NCBI GenBank assembly: GCA_017521405.1
Contig: JAFXCP010000006.1
Coordinates: forward strand, 1-64,000
DNA: 64,000 bases
DNA from: Akkermansia sp.
GTDB lineage: Bacteria > Verrucomicrobiota > Verrucomicrobiia > Verrucomicrobiales > Akkermansiaceae
Direction: 5' to 3'
The position numbers and the translations under genes were made by a program. The notes under the pieces were generated by a model that worked only from the letters and a program-made list of their open reading frames with translations, was not told the DNA's origin and ran no database searches. Below, piece after piece: positions 1 through 6,622 of this stretch (within the stretch, counting starts at the first letter, position 1; each line of letters opens with the position of its first letter).

Positions 1-176
1 ATCTGCCCGGGACGGTATTCCTGCTCCCAGCGAACTCCTGCTATCAGCATGGTCTGGAGGATGTCATCCTGTTCGTGCCTGGGTAGCTGGAGCTTGATGA
101 CGATGCCATGTGAAAGGTTCTTGGAAACGGAGACGATAGTAGGGTTGATTCCGGCGTAAGAAAGTGAGTTTTTCAT
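1..176 (-). CDS. Small hypothetical protein, 3' end outside window
   Basis: An open frame starts at the ATG complementary to 174-176 and runs off the left edge (58 codons seen, beginning MKNSLSYAGINPTIVSVSKN). An AGAGGTG sequence about 8 nt upstream is a fair ribosome-binding site and supports this start. The visible part has alternating hydrophobic and charged residues and an acidic segment RHEQDDILQ. I recognise no family. It lies on the far side of the tRNA-His-derived repeats, so it probably belongs to an accessory element continuing to the left. Confidence 0.5.
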   Translation of the reverse strand, partial: MKNSLSYAGINPTIVSVSKNLSHGIVIKLQLPRHEQDDILQTMLIAGVRWEQEYRPGQ

Positions 177-640
177 CACTATCGCACCTCTCGATTAAGC
201 GCGGAGGTTGTTTTTGCCGGGAAAAACGGGGACAATTGAACGTAAACTGCTGATATTACGCTGCAAAAATAAATAAAAAAAGTCCCGCTTAATCGGGGCT
301 CAATTAAGCGGTGTTTGTTTAGTCCGCTTAAAGGATGCCATTTTCTACATTGCGCTCATAGAGAACGAATTGCATCTTTTTACGAAATTTTGTCCGGATG
401 GCGAACACCACCGATTCCCAATGGCTTTATGCAAAGCCGGATTTCGAACACACACAGTCAATAGGTTATGGGTGTCTGTGGGCATTGAGGGGGGCTCAAC
501 GTCACTGTGGAAGTGCAGAGTGCAACGGAGTGCCGGCATAGCGTCGTTTTAACCCAATTCGGGGTCATTAAGGCACTCTGCAACGGAAACCGGCCACGGC
601 ATCGGCAAGCGTAACGCAAAAAGGTTAAGGGGGTAAACAA
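177..640. other. Non-coding interval with CCGCTTAA repeats and inverted repeats
   Basis: No convincing gene is visible. The left part holds four copies of CCGCTTAA or its complement (near 194, 284, 303 and 324). Two of them form a 9-bp perfect hairpin (283-311, loop CGGGGCTCA) with T-rich flanks on both sides. Further right, GCAGAGTGC (515-523) pairs with GCACTCTGC (573-581), and GAGTGCC (528-534) could compete for the same partner. These may be protein-binding sites or an end region of the integrated element, which is an inference. Confidence 0.4.
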
Positions 641-682
641 AAAAAGCGGGGGGATTACGAGATTTTTTCGTAATCCCCCCGC
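641..682 (-). terminator. Perfect 15-bp hairpin terminator beside tRNA-His remnant
   Basis: Arms 646-660 and 668-682 are perfectly complementary with a 7-nt loop, followed on the minus strand by a run of seven T. It sits directly downstream (minus strand) of the tRNA-His 3'-end copy, as the normal tRNA terminator would. Confidence 0.75.
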
Positions 683-683
683 A

Positions 684-696
684 GGGTGGACGATGG
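684..696 (-). repeat. tRNA-His 3'-end repeat, copy 1 (att-like)
   Basis: The 13-bp GGGTGGACGATGG is identical to the complement of the 3' acceptor end of the intact tRNA-His gene (5832-5844). Only the acceptor end is kept and the sequence then diverges. This is the usual trace of an element integrated at a tRNA 3' end. Confidence 0.65.
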
Positions 697-910
697 TAGC
701 CGAACTCGCCGGGATCCTGCCATCATTTTTTGGAAGAACTAAAAGAAAAACTATTGATATATCAATCTTTTTATTTTACCAAAACTACAAAAATGCCATT
801 TTTGGCAGTTTATTGCTCCGTTCGGGCTACAACTCAGACAAATTGCGTTTTAATGCTTAGTTCATGCCTTCTGTGGGAAATTTTTAGAATGATAGCAAGC
901 TCATTTTGTG

Positions 911-939
911 CTGGATAAAAATCGGATAAGTGCTATAAT
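911..939 (+). promoter_or_regulatory. Promoter of the Fic gene
   Basis: TATAAT at 934-939 with a weak -35 (CTGGAT, 911-916) at 17 bp spacing. The start codon is 11 nt beyond the -10 box, leaving a leader of only a few nucleotides. The 697-910 interval before it is AT-rich and shows no gene. Confidence 0.5.
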
Positions 940-950
940 AAGAGTGCGAT

Positions 951-1982
951 ATGGGTAAGTACACGCCACCGTTTCAACAGAACACTACAGTTATAAATCT
1001 ACTGGCTGAGATATGCGAGCTTGTAGGGCGAGTGGAGGTTACGCATCGAGACATCATTTCAGTTCAACTGCGCAGACAGAATCAAATTCGCTCCATTCAT
1101 TCATCTCTCCAAATTGAACAAAATACGCTGTCACTGGAGCAAGTTACGGCAATCTTGAATGGTAAGCGAGTCCTAGGTCCACCGCATGAAATCCGAGAAG
1201 TACAGAATGCTGCAGAAGCCTATGCGCTCATGCAATCACTCAACCCACTTAGTGAAGATGATTTGCTGAAAGCGCATCGGCTGATGATGAATAGTCTGGT
1301 TAAAGAAGCCGGACGTTTCAGGAGTGGGGGCGTGGGCGTAATGGCCGGAAATCAGGTCATTCATATGGCACCCCCAGCTCATCTGGTGCCTTGGCAGATA
1401 AAGGATTTGTTTACATGGTATCAGGAATCTGATTTGCATCCATTGGTGAAAAGCTCCATATTTCACTATGAGTTCGAGTTCATTCACCCCTTTGCTGACG
1501 GTAATGGTCGCATAGGGCGAATGTGGCACACCCTGCTACTGGCTCAGTGGAAATCTTTCTTTGCATGGCTTCCTATTGAGGAACTTATTGCTAAGCGTCA
1601 GAGCGAATACTATAAAGGCTTGCAAATGGCCGATGCTGCTTGTGACTGTGCATGTTTTGTCACCATGATGCTGGAGGTGATTCGTGATGTTCTGCAGGAA
1701 ATGCCTCACGCATCTGAGGCAGCACCTTTTGACCGACTAAGCTCCGACCAAGCTCCGACCAAGTTGACACCAACCGAACAAGAGGCATTCCGAGAGCTGA
1801 CAGAGGCTCTTGGTTCTGATACTCTCTCTGCATCTCAGCTTATGGAGCGCATGGGGCTGGTGCATAGACCTCATTTCCGCCAATTTTACCTTGTTCCAGC
1901 CTTGGAGAAAGGTATCATTGAACGCACGATACCGGATAAGCCAAACAGCCCGCGCCAACGTTATCGTGTTAAAAGTCAATAA
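951..1982 (+). CDS. Fic-domain AMPylase-type protein
   Basis: 343 aa. The Fic active-site motif HPFADGNGRIGR lies at residues 179-190; its histidine deprotonates the target hydroxyl during transfer of AMP (or another phosphoryl group) from a nucleotide. An N-terminal SSLQIEQN segment (51-58) matches the autoinhibitory helix (S/T)xxxE(G/N) of class II Fic proteins with E56 as the blocking glutamate, although the usual G/N is Q here. The N terminus fits the DUF4172-like cap and the last ~70 residues look like a winged helix. The stop lies 23 nt before a GmrSD-type gene, so the two are probably one operon. The target is unknown. Its position in a tRNA-bounded island suggests a stress or anti-phage role, which is inference. 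Confidence 0.88.
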   Translation: MGKYTPPFQQNTTVINLLAEICELVGRVEVTHRDIISVQLRRQNQIRSIHSSLQIEQNTLSLEQVTAILNGKRVLGPPHEIREVQNAAEAYALMQSLNPLSEDDLLKAHRLMMNSLVKEAGRFRSGGVGVMAGNQVIHMAPPAHLVPWQIKDLFTWYQESDLHPLVKSSIFHYEFEFIHPFADGNGRIGRMWHTLLLAQWKSFFAWLPIEELIAKRQSEYYKGLQMADAACDCACFVTMMLEVIRDVLQEMPHASEAAPFDRLSSDQAPTKLTPTEQEAFRELTEALGSDTLSASQLMERMGLVHRPHFRQFYLVPALEKGIIERTIPDKPNSPRQRYRVKSQ

Positions 1983-2005
1983 AATATTTAACATAGGGTA
2001 CAACA

Positions 2006-4549
2006 ATGAAAGGTTCAGAATGTGAGTTTGTTCGGTACATTGGGAACTCAAACTCCCGCTTTATTATTCCCGTATACCAAAGAAATTACGATTGGAAGGA
2101 AGAGAACTGTAGACAACTCTATGCCGACTTGGTGAAAATAGCGAAGACCGGCAGAAAAAGCCACTTCTTCGGGAGCATTGTATCGGCCAATGTGCCTGAC
2201 GGTCGGTATGTGTCTTTCATCGTGATTGACGGCCAGCAACGCCTTACTACTGTATCGTTGATACTGCTTGCTATGTATAACCTTATAGACAAGGGTATAC
2301 TCACACCGAAAGACCCCAATCTGAAGCAATGCATCTGGGAGGACTTTCTCGTAAACAAGTGGCAGCCGGAGGAGACTCGTATCAAGCTGAAACACGTCAA
2401 GGATGATCAGCTGGCCTTTTCTAAATTGTTCTCCTCTTCTGACGAACACATAAAGGAATCCAATCTGACCCTCAACTACAATTTCTTCTACGAGAAGCTC
2501 CAAAAGCAGGAGGTAACACCTGACGAATTGTTTGATGCTATATACAAGCTGTATATCATCAACATTCAGCTAGAATCTGAAGACGACCCGCAGCTAATTT
2601 TTGAGAGCCTGAACTCTACTGGGTTGGATTTAAGCGAGGGCGATAAAATCAGGAACTTTATACTCATGGGCTTACCTATCGAGCAGCAGAATGAGTATTA
2701 CGAGAAATATTGGAACCGAATTGACGCATATACGAAACAAGATGTCAGCGCCTTTATACGAGATTATCTCAGTGTAAAACAGCAGGATATCCCCAAGCAA
2801 AAGAAAATCTACGCTATTTTCAAAGAGTATGTTGAAAGCCGACAGCTCAGTATCGAGACGCTTCTCTCTGACATGCTCGATTATGCAAAGAGATATGCCT
2901 ATTTGCTAGGGGCAAAGACTGGCAACATTGCTCTTGAGGCGTGCATATACAGACTAAACAGATTGGAGACAACTGTAACAAGACCTTTCTTCCTTGAAGT
3001 TTTGCGTCTTTACAATGAGGCAAAACTGACCATCAGTCAGGTTACAGAGGTATTCCTTGTTGCTGAAAATTATCTGTTCCGTAGAAGTATGTGCGAGCTA
3101 CCTACGAATGCTCTCAACAAGATATTCTTGCTACTTCATAGAGAGATTGTTCGCTATGACGGGACTGATGAGAATTATGTGGAAAAATACAAGTATGCGC
3201 TCTTATCGAAGAAAGAGAAGGCTCGTTTCCCTGATAATGATGAGTTTATAACGGCTTTTGCGAATCGTGCTGTTTACCTCATGAACAGCAAGAATAAGAT
3301 ATACGTTCTGGAACGCCTTGAGAACTTTGGGACAGCTGAAGACAAGGATGTATACCGCCATTGTGATGAGGGGACGTATAGCATTGAGCATATTATGCCC
3401 CAGCATCTTACTCCAACATGGCATAATGAGTTGGGGCAGGACTATGCCCAGATACACGATGAGTGGCTGCACAGAATAGCCAATTTGACGCTTACCGCAT
3501 ATAACTCCAAATATAGAAATGCCTCTTTCTCAGAGAAGAAGCACATGGAACACGGCTTTATCGACAGCGGCATTCGCATGAATATGTGGATTGCCCGTAA
3601 AGATAAATGGACATTGACGGAACTTGAAGAGCGCAGTCAATACTTAGCCAACAGAGCTCTCACTATATGGGCAGAGCCCCAGACATCGTTCGCGCCGGAA
3701 GAGAAGCAAATGGATTCTTATGACCTTTCTGACGATAATGAGTTAATGATAGGTCGTACTATCGCGAGATTTGCCTATAAGGCTACCGAGCAACCAGTCA
3801 CAAGTTGGGTAGACATGTACCAAAAGGTATTAGCGATACTGTACGCCGAGGATAGTTCTATCCTCACCAGAATGGCAAACTCAGACGGGGCTGGGCTGGA
3901 ATCCCACCTTAGACCTACCGGGGCAGGCTTTACCAAGAGCGTGGAAATAGCCAATGGGGTACACGTCTTTATCGATAACGATACCCCCAGTAAGCTTTTC
4001 GTATTGAGAAAAGTTTTCCAAGCCTACGAAATAGATTTCTCTGAATTGGTGTTCTATTTGCGTGACGAAAACGAAGAAAACAAGGTGGAAGCAGGTACTC
4101 GATATGAACGGAGAAAACGCTACTGGACTTTTGCCTTGGATTTCATACACGAAGTTCATGGCAAGGGCGCATTCAGCAATGTGAACCCATCGAAGCAAAA
4201 CTGGATAAGCGGTTTTGTCGGGGTACAGGGTGTCAGTATATGCTGTGTGGCAAATCGAGATGGAGCTCGAATTGAGCTTTACATTGCAAAGAACAATGTA
4301 GAAGAAAATAAGCGCATCTTTGACTCGCTCTTTGAGCAAAAGGACGAAATTGAAACCAAGTTAGGGGCATCACTCACATGGCTTCGCGGCGAGAGCATCA
4401 AGTCCTCCAAGATTGAGTACCAGCTCGAAAAAGTCAGTATTGAGAACGAGACTGATTGGCTACAGATGGCCAAGTTCCACGCAGAGTGGAGCAAGAAGTT
4501 CTACGATGTTCTGGTGCCATACATAACCGGACAGTTCTCAAATCTGTAG
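2006..4549 (+). CDS. GmrSD-type restriction-like protein (DUF262-DUF1524-DUF4268)
   Basis: 847 aa. The N-terminal DUF262 (GmrS/ParB-like NTPase) motifs are clear: YQRNYDW (24-30), DGQQR (75-79) and FESLNSTGLDLSEGD near 200. The DUF1524 His-Me-finger nuclease half is marked by EHIMPQ (461-466) and the downstream IANLTL...N segment. The last ~130 residues match DUF4268, often found at the C terminus of such proteins. GmrSD enzymes cut modified phage DNA, so a type IV restriction role is likely. It follows the Fic gene by 23 nt and ends at a shared terminator. It is longer than a bare DUF262-DUF1524 protein because of the extra C-terminal regions. Family call is sure; the DNA modification recognised is not predictable. 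Confidence 0.88.
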   Translation: MKGSECEFVRYIGNSNSRFIIPVYQRNYDWKEENCRQLYADLVKIAKTGRKSHFFGSIVSANVPDGRYVSFIVIDGQQRLTTVSLILLAMYNLIDKGILTPKDPNLKQCIWEDFLVNKWQPEETRIKLKHVKDDQLAFSKLFSSSDEHIKESNLTLNYNFFYEKLQKQEVTPDELFDAIYKLYIINIQLESEDDPQLIFESLNSTGLDLSEGDKIRNFILMGLPIEQQNEYYEKYWNRIDAYTKQDVSAFIRDYLSVKQQDIPKQKKIYAIFKEYVESRQLSIETLLSDMLDYAKRYAYLLGAKTGNIALEACIYRLNRLETTVTRPFFLEVLRLYNEAKLTISQVTEVFLVAENYLFRRSMCELPTNALNKIFLLLHREIVRYDGTDENYVEKYKYALLSKKEKARFPDNDEFITAFANRAVYLMNSKNKIYVLERLENFGTAEDKDVYRHCDEGTYSIEHIMPQHLTPTWHNELGQDYAQIHDEWLHRIANLTLTAYNSKYRNASFSEKKHMEHGFIDSGIRMNMWIARKDKWTLTELEERSQYLANRALTIWAEPQTSFAPEEKQMDSYDLSDDNELMIGRTIARFAYKATEQPVTSWVDMYQKVLAILYAEDSSILTRMANSDGAGLESHLRPTGAGFTKSVEIANGVHVFIDNDTPSKLFVLRKVFQAYEIDFSELVFYLRDENEENKVEAGTRYERRKRYWTFALDFIHEVHGKGAFSNVNPSKQNWISGFVGVQGVSICCVANRDGARIELYIAKNNVEENKRIFDSLFEQKDEIETKLGASLTWLRGESIKSSKIEYQLEKVSIENETDWLQMAKFHAEWSKKFYDVLVPYITGQFSNL

Positions 4550-4574
4550 TAAATTGACAGGCGTTAGCCATAAC

Positions 4575-4608
4575 AAAAAGCCCTTAACCAAAAACTAAGG
4601 GCTTTTTG
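4575..4608. terminator. Bidirectional terminator between convergent genes
   Basis: AAAAAGCCCTTA (4575-4586) pairs with TAAGGGCTTTTT (4596-4607), giving a U-tract on both strands. It separates the GmrSD-type gene from the convergent zinc-ribbon gene. Confidence 0.85.
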
Positions 4609-4619
4609 CTGGTGCATTA

Positions 4620-4820
4620 TTAGTAACTCTTGCGGCGGTCTGGGTTACCCTCGCTATCCAATTTGTAGGATGAAATGAACTGACTTGTCATCTCAGAGTA
4701 ACCGACCTCACCGCAGTAGGGGCAGTTGGCTGTTTCTCTTTCCTTACCGCCAGGGGTTACAGTTCCCCAGATTTCGTATGCGTATTCCTGACCGCACTTT
4801 TTACATTTAATGATTGTCAT
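4620..4820 (-). CDS. Small zinc-ribbon protein
   Basis: 66 aa. Two CxxC pairs, CKKC near residue 6 and CPYC near residue 33, predict one structural zinc site. The spacing resembles FmdB/hydrogenase-expression-type ribbons but the family is not certain. A GGGAG ribosome-binding site lies 7 nt before the ATG. The ATG overlaps the stop of a 27-codon upstream reading frame by ATGA, so it may be translationally coupled in a micro-operon reading away from tRNA-His. Function unknown. Confidence 0.65.
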   Translation of the reverse strand: MTIIKCKKCGQEYAYEIWGTVTPGGKERETANCPYCGEVGYSEMTSQFISSYKLDSEGNPDRRKSY

Positions 4821-4900
4821 CGTAATCTCCCTCGATTTTGAATATTTGCGTGTTGTGTGGCAACGGCTTTCTTTAGTCTTTCGCCGATGCTTTGAACCAT
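4817..4900 (-). CDS. Possible 27-aa ORF coupled to the zinc-ribbon gene
   Basis: ATG at 4898-4900, product MVQSIGERLKKAVATQHANI followed by seven basic-rich residues, ending in a TGA that overlaps the next ATG as ATGA. The frame stays open upstream for 32 further codons but has no obvious start there. Coupling geometry is the only evidence; it could be chance. Confidence 0.25.
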   Translation of the reverse strand: MVQSIGERLKKAVATQHANIQNRGRLR

Positions 4901-4992
4901 GGTTATGCTACTGATTTTCCACTGATTGTCAATTCTGAGGTATGTACGTTGTTGCGTACGTTGAATAAGGCTTTTTTGGGATCGCCTAGGGC

Positions 4993-5091
4993 TTAGTCAA
5001 CGAAGTAGCCGTCCTCGTCCAGCTCCTCCGTGTCCATAGCCTCGCGCTCCTCGTGCTCCTTCAGAAGATTCATTATTTCCTCGTTAGTCAT
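4993..5091 (-). CDS. 32-aa acidic micro-protein
   Basis: ATG...TAA frame encoding a very acidic peptide (begins MTNEEIMNLLKEHEERE, ends ELDEDGYFVD). A promoter-like TATACT lies 28 nt upstream. It is the first of three small frames leading to the zinc-ribbon gene. Small acidic proteins in islands can be inhibitors or DNA mimics; nothing here proves that. Confidence 0.4.
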   Translation of the reverse strand: MTNEEIMNLLKEHEEREAMDTEELDEDGYFVD

Positions 5092-5119
5092 TGGCGTTAA
5101 GCGTTTTGTTTATAATGAA

Positions 5120-5148
5120 AGTATAGCACATAGGGCACAAGAGTCCAG
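5120..5148 (-). promoter_or_regulatory. Putative promoter of the micro-ORF/zinc-ribbon unit
   Basis: TATACT (5125-5120) with a weak -35 CTGGAC (5148-5143) at 17 bp. The first start codon lies 28 nt downstream. Confidence 0.4.
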
Positions 5149-5575
5149 CTTTTTCTTGATTTATTTTCAATAAGTTATGATACTTGAGCGGATAACAAAC
5201 GGATAAGAGCGGATAGGCTTGTAGCCGATTTTGTCCTGAAGGTCCCTTGAAACACCCCTCAAGGCAAGAAATCTTCGTAACTGAGGTACGGGGTAGCCGT
5301 TATGACTTTTGTCGAACTTTTTTCCGAGCGGAAAAGGCTCATGTGGCTGTGAAAAGAACCTGAGCCGAAAATGCAAAAGATTGATTATTAAGAGGGGCGA
5401 GAGGTTTAACCCCCAGCGAGGGTGCTTCACGGGGGTAGAACCCACACGAGTCCCGGGGAGTCCCGAAGGGTTAAAAACGGGGTAAAAAGAGCCCGATTTC
5501 ACATCTATTTGGGGCTCAATCAGCGCTTGTTCCGTTTTCGTAACTGAATGATATTGTATGAATTAAGCCAAAAAG
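5149..5575. other. Island interval without a supported gene
   Basis: Open frames here are short, low in coding character and rich in Pro/Arg/Ser, so I do not call them. The stretch ends with GGGGCTCAATCA (5513-5524), which resembles GGGGCTCAATTA at the other side of the island (295-306). An integrase gene would normally be expected near such a tRNA junction, and none is seen. Confidence 0.4.
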
Positions 5576-5608
5576 AAAAGGCGGCGTTTTCTTTTTGAAA
5601 ACGCCGCC
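5576..5608 (-). terminator. Perfect 12-bp hairpin terminator beside att copy 2
   Basis: Arms 5580-5591 and 5597-5608 (GGCGGCGTTTTC / GAAAACGCCGCC), loop of five T, followed on the minus strand by TTTTCTTTTT. It occupies the same position relative to the tRNA end as the hairpins at 641 and 5789 but has a different sequence. Confidence 0.75.
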
Positions 5609-5613
5609 TAGAG

Positions 5614-5631
5614 GGGTGGACGATGGGATTC
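5614..5631 (-). repeat. tRNA-His 3'-end repeat, copy 2 (att-like)
   Basis: Eighteen bases are identical to 5832-5849 of the intact tRNA-His gene, then the match stops. This longer remnant suggests a second integration or recombination event at the same tRNA. Confidence 0.65.
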
Positions 5632-5767
5632 CCCCTCCGGGGCCGCGGCTGAGCCTTGCTGACGCAAGGTGCCCGATGGGAGGTGTCCCATCGGCTCTGC
5701 CGGATGGACTGCCACCGGCAGTCCATCCCCACAACAACCGCGAGCGGTTGTCGGGGATTCGAATCCC
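5632..5767. repeat. Run of consecutive perfect small hairpins
   Basis: Six self-complementary units follow one another: 5632-5642 (CCCC/GGGG), 5654-5669 (CCTTGC/GCAAGG), 5673-5694 (9 bp, loop GGTG), 5702-5728 (12 bp, loop ACC), 5734-5751 (7 bp, loop CGAG) and 5754-5767 (14-bp palindrome GGGATTCGAATCCC). The last resembles a tRNA T-arm but is not a proper one on either strand. No gene is seen. It may be a structured RNA or a folded recombination site. Confidence 0.55.
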
Positions 5768-5785
5768 GCCACGCTAATGCACAAC

Positions 5786-5820
5786 AAAAAGCCCCATACC
5801 TTAGCAGGTACGGGGCTTAT
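5786..5820 (-). terminator. Terminator downstream of tRNA-His
   Basis: AAGCCCC...GGGGCTT (5789-5795 / 5812-5818) with an extended inner stem, and T-rich sequence on both sides. It lies directly downstream of tRNA-His on the minus strand. Confidence 0.7.
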
Positions 5821-5832
5821 TTGTTGCTCAAG

Positions 5833-5905
5833 GGTGGACGATGGGATTCGAACCCACGACAACCGGAACCACAATCCGGGGCTCTACCGCTGAACTACGT
5901 CCACC
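5833..5905 (-). tRNA. tRNA-His (GTG)
   Basis: Complete cloverleaf read on the minus strand: acceptor GTGGACG/CGTCCAC, D-arm TTCAGCGGTAGA, anticodon GTG, T-loop TTCGAAT, discriminator C73. The encoded extra G at 5905 gives the G-1 typical of tRNA-His. CCA is not encoded. Its 3' end is the integration target repeated at 5614 and 684. Confidence 0.95.
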
Positions 5906-5931
5906 ATTGGGTTCGCACAGGGTGCGGAGGC

Positions 5932-5960
5932 ACTATACACGTTTTTGGAGCGGGATGCAA
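5932..5960 (-). promoter_or_regulatory. Promoter of tRNA-His
   Basis: TTGCAT (5960-5955), 17 bp, TATAGT (5937-5932). A GC-rich stretch follows before the tRNA. Confidence 0.75.
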
Positions 5961-6004
5961 GGTTTTTTTGCGGTTGGGGGTGTTTTTTTTGCGTGGGTGG
6001 TGTT

Positions 6005-6490
6005 TTAGGTGCGGGTGGAGAGTTCGTTGTCGAGGGAGAGGAGGTCTGAGGTGGCGGGACCGCAGAGGAGTATTTTGTCGATGATGCTGACGATTTGGTG
6101 TTCTTCTTCGACTTGTTCTTTAACGTAGTCGAAGAGGAAGTATTGTGTGGCGTAGTCTTTTTCGTGTTGGCAGAGGGAGACGAGTTCGTTGATGCTGAGG
6201 GTGACGCGGCGTTCGTGTGCGAGGGCGAGGCGGAAGATGTCGATGGGTTTTTCCCATTCGAAGAGTGGGCGTGTGAGTGCGGGGATGGTGACTGGGGCGA
6301 GGCGGTGTTCGAGGTGGTTGATGAGTTGCATGGCGTGCAGGTTTTCTTCGGTGTATTGGCGGCGCATCCAGTGGGCCATTCCCGGGAGTCCGTGGGATTT
6401 GAGGGTGACGGAGAAGGCGAGGTAGAGGAGGGCGGAGTCGAGTTCGAGTGCTATTTGGGTGTTGACGGCGTCGATGAGGGCTGTGTTCAT
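6005..6490 (-). CDS. Ferritin, non-haem iron storage
   Basis: 161 aa from the ATG at 6490. Ferroxidase-centre residues of bacterial ferritin are present: E16, E49, H52, E93 and the EQxxEE segment at 125-130. The four-helix bundle length matches family norms (about 160-170 aa). Ferritin oligomers oxidise Fe(II) and store it as mineral in the cytoplasm. The start is set by a promoter whose -10 box ends 7 nt before this ATG; an in-frame upstream start would lie inside the promoter. It is monocistronic, between tRNA-His and the phosphohexomutase terminator. Confidence 0.92.
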   Translation of the reverse strand: MNTALIDAVNTQIALELDSALLYLAFSVTLKSHGLPGMAHWMRRQYTEENLHAMQLINHLEHRLAPVTIPALTRPLFEWEKPIDIFRLALAHERRVTLSINELVSLCQHEKDYATQYFLFDYVKEQVEEEHQIVSIIDKILLCGPATSDLLSLDNELSTRT

Positions 6491-6497
6491 GTTTGCT

Positions 6498-6526
6498 ATT
6501 ATGGCGTGGTGTGTGTGTGTTAGCAA
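6498..6526 (-). promoter_or_regulatory. Ferritin promoter (leaderless geometry)
   Basis: TTGCTA (6526-6521), 17-bp CA-repeat spacer, CATAAT (6503-6498), then 7 nt to ATG. Transcription should start at or next to the start codon. Confidence 0.75.
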
Positions 6527-6550
6527 TCACTGTTAGGGTGTGTGGTGGGC

Positions 6551-6593
6551 AAAAATGAGGGAGACCACGCTGCGAGGTGCAGGGTGGTCTCCC
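6551..6593 (-). terminator. Terminator of the phosphohexomutase gene
   Basis: GGGAGACCAC (6559-6568) pairs with GTGGTCTCCC (6584-6593), with an inner CTGC/GCAG stem. TCATTTTTG follows on the minus strand. Confidence 0.8.
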
Positions 6594-6622
6594 ATGGGGT
6601 GTGGATGGTGTGTGGTTTGTTT

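Noticed and set aside
5167-5502. 111-codon minus-strand frame in the island
   Set aside because: Composition is low in coding character, no start signal or motif, and it overlaps repeat-like DNA.
5734-5790. Possible plus-strand tRNA with long variable arm ending GGGATTCGAATCCC GCCACGCTA
   Set aside because: The T-arm does not pair correctly when the T-loop is aligned (A-C at the closing pair), and no matching 5' acceptor strand is found upstream. At most a decayed fragment.
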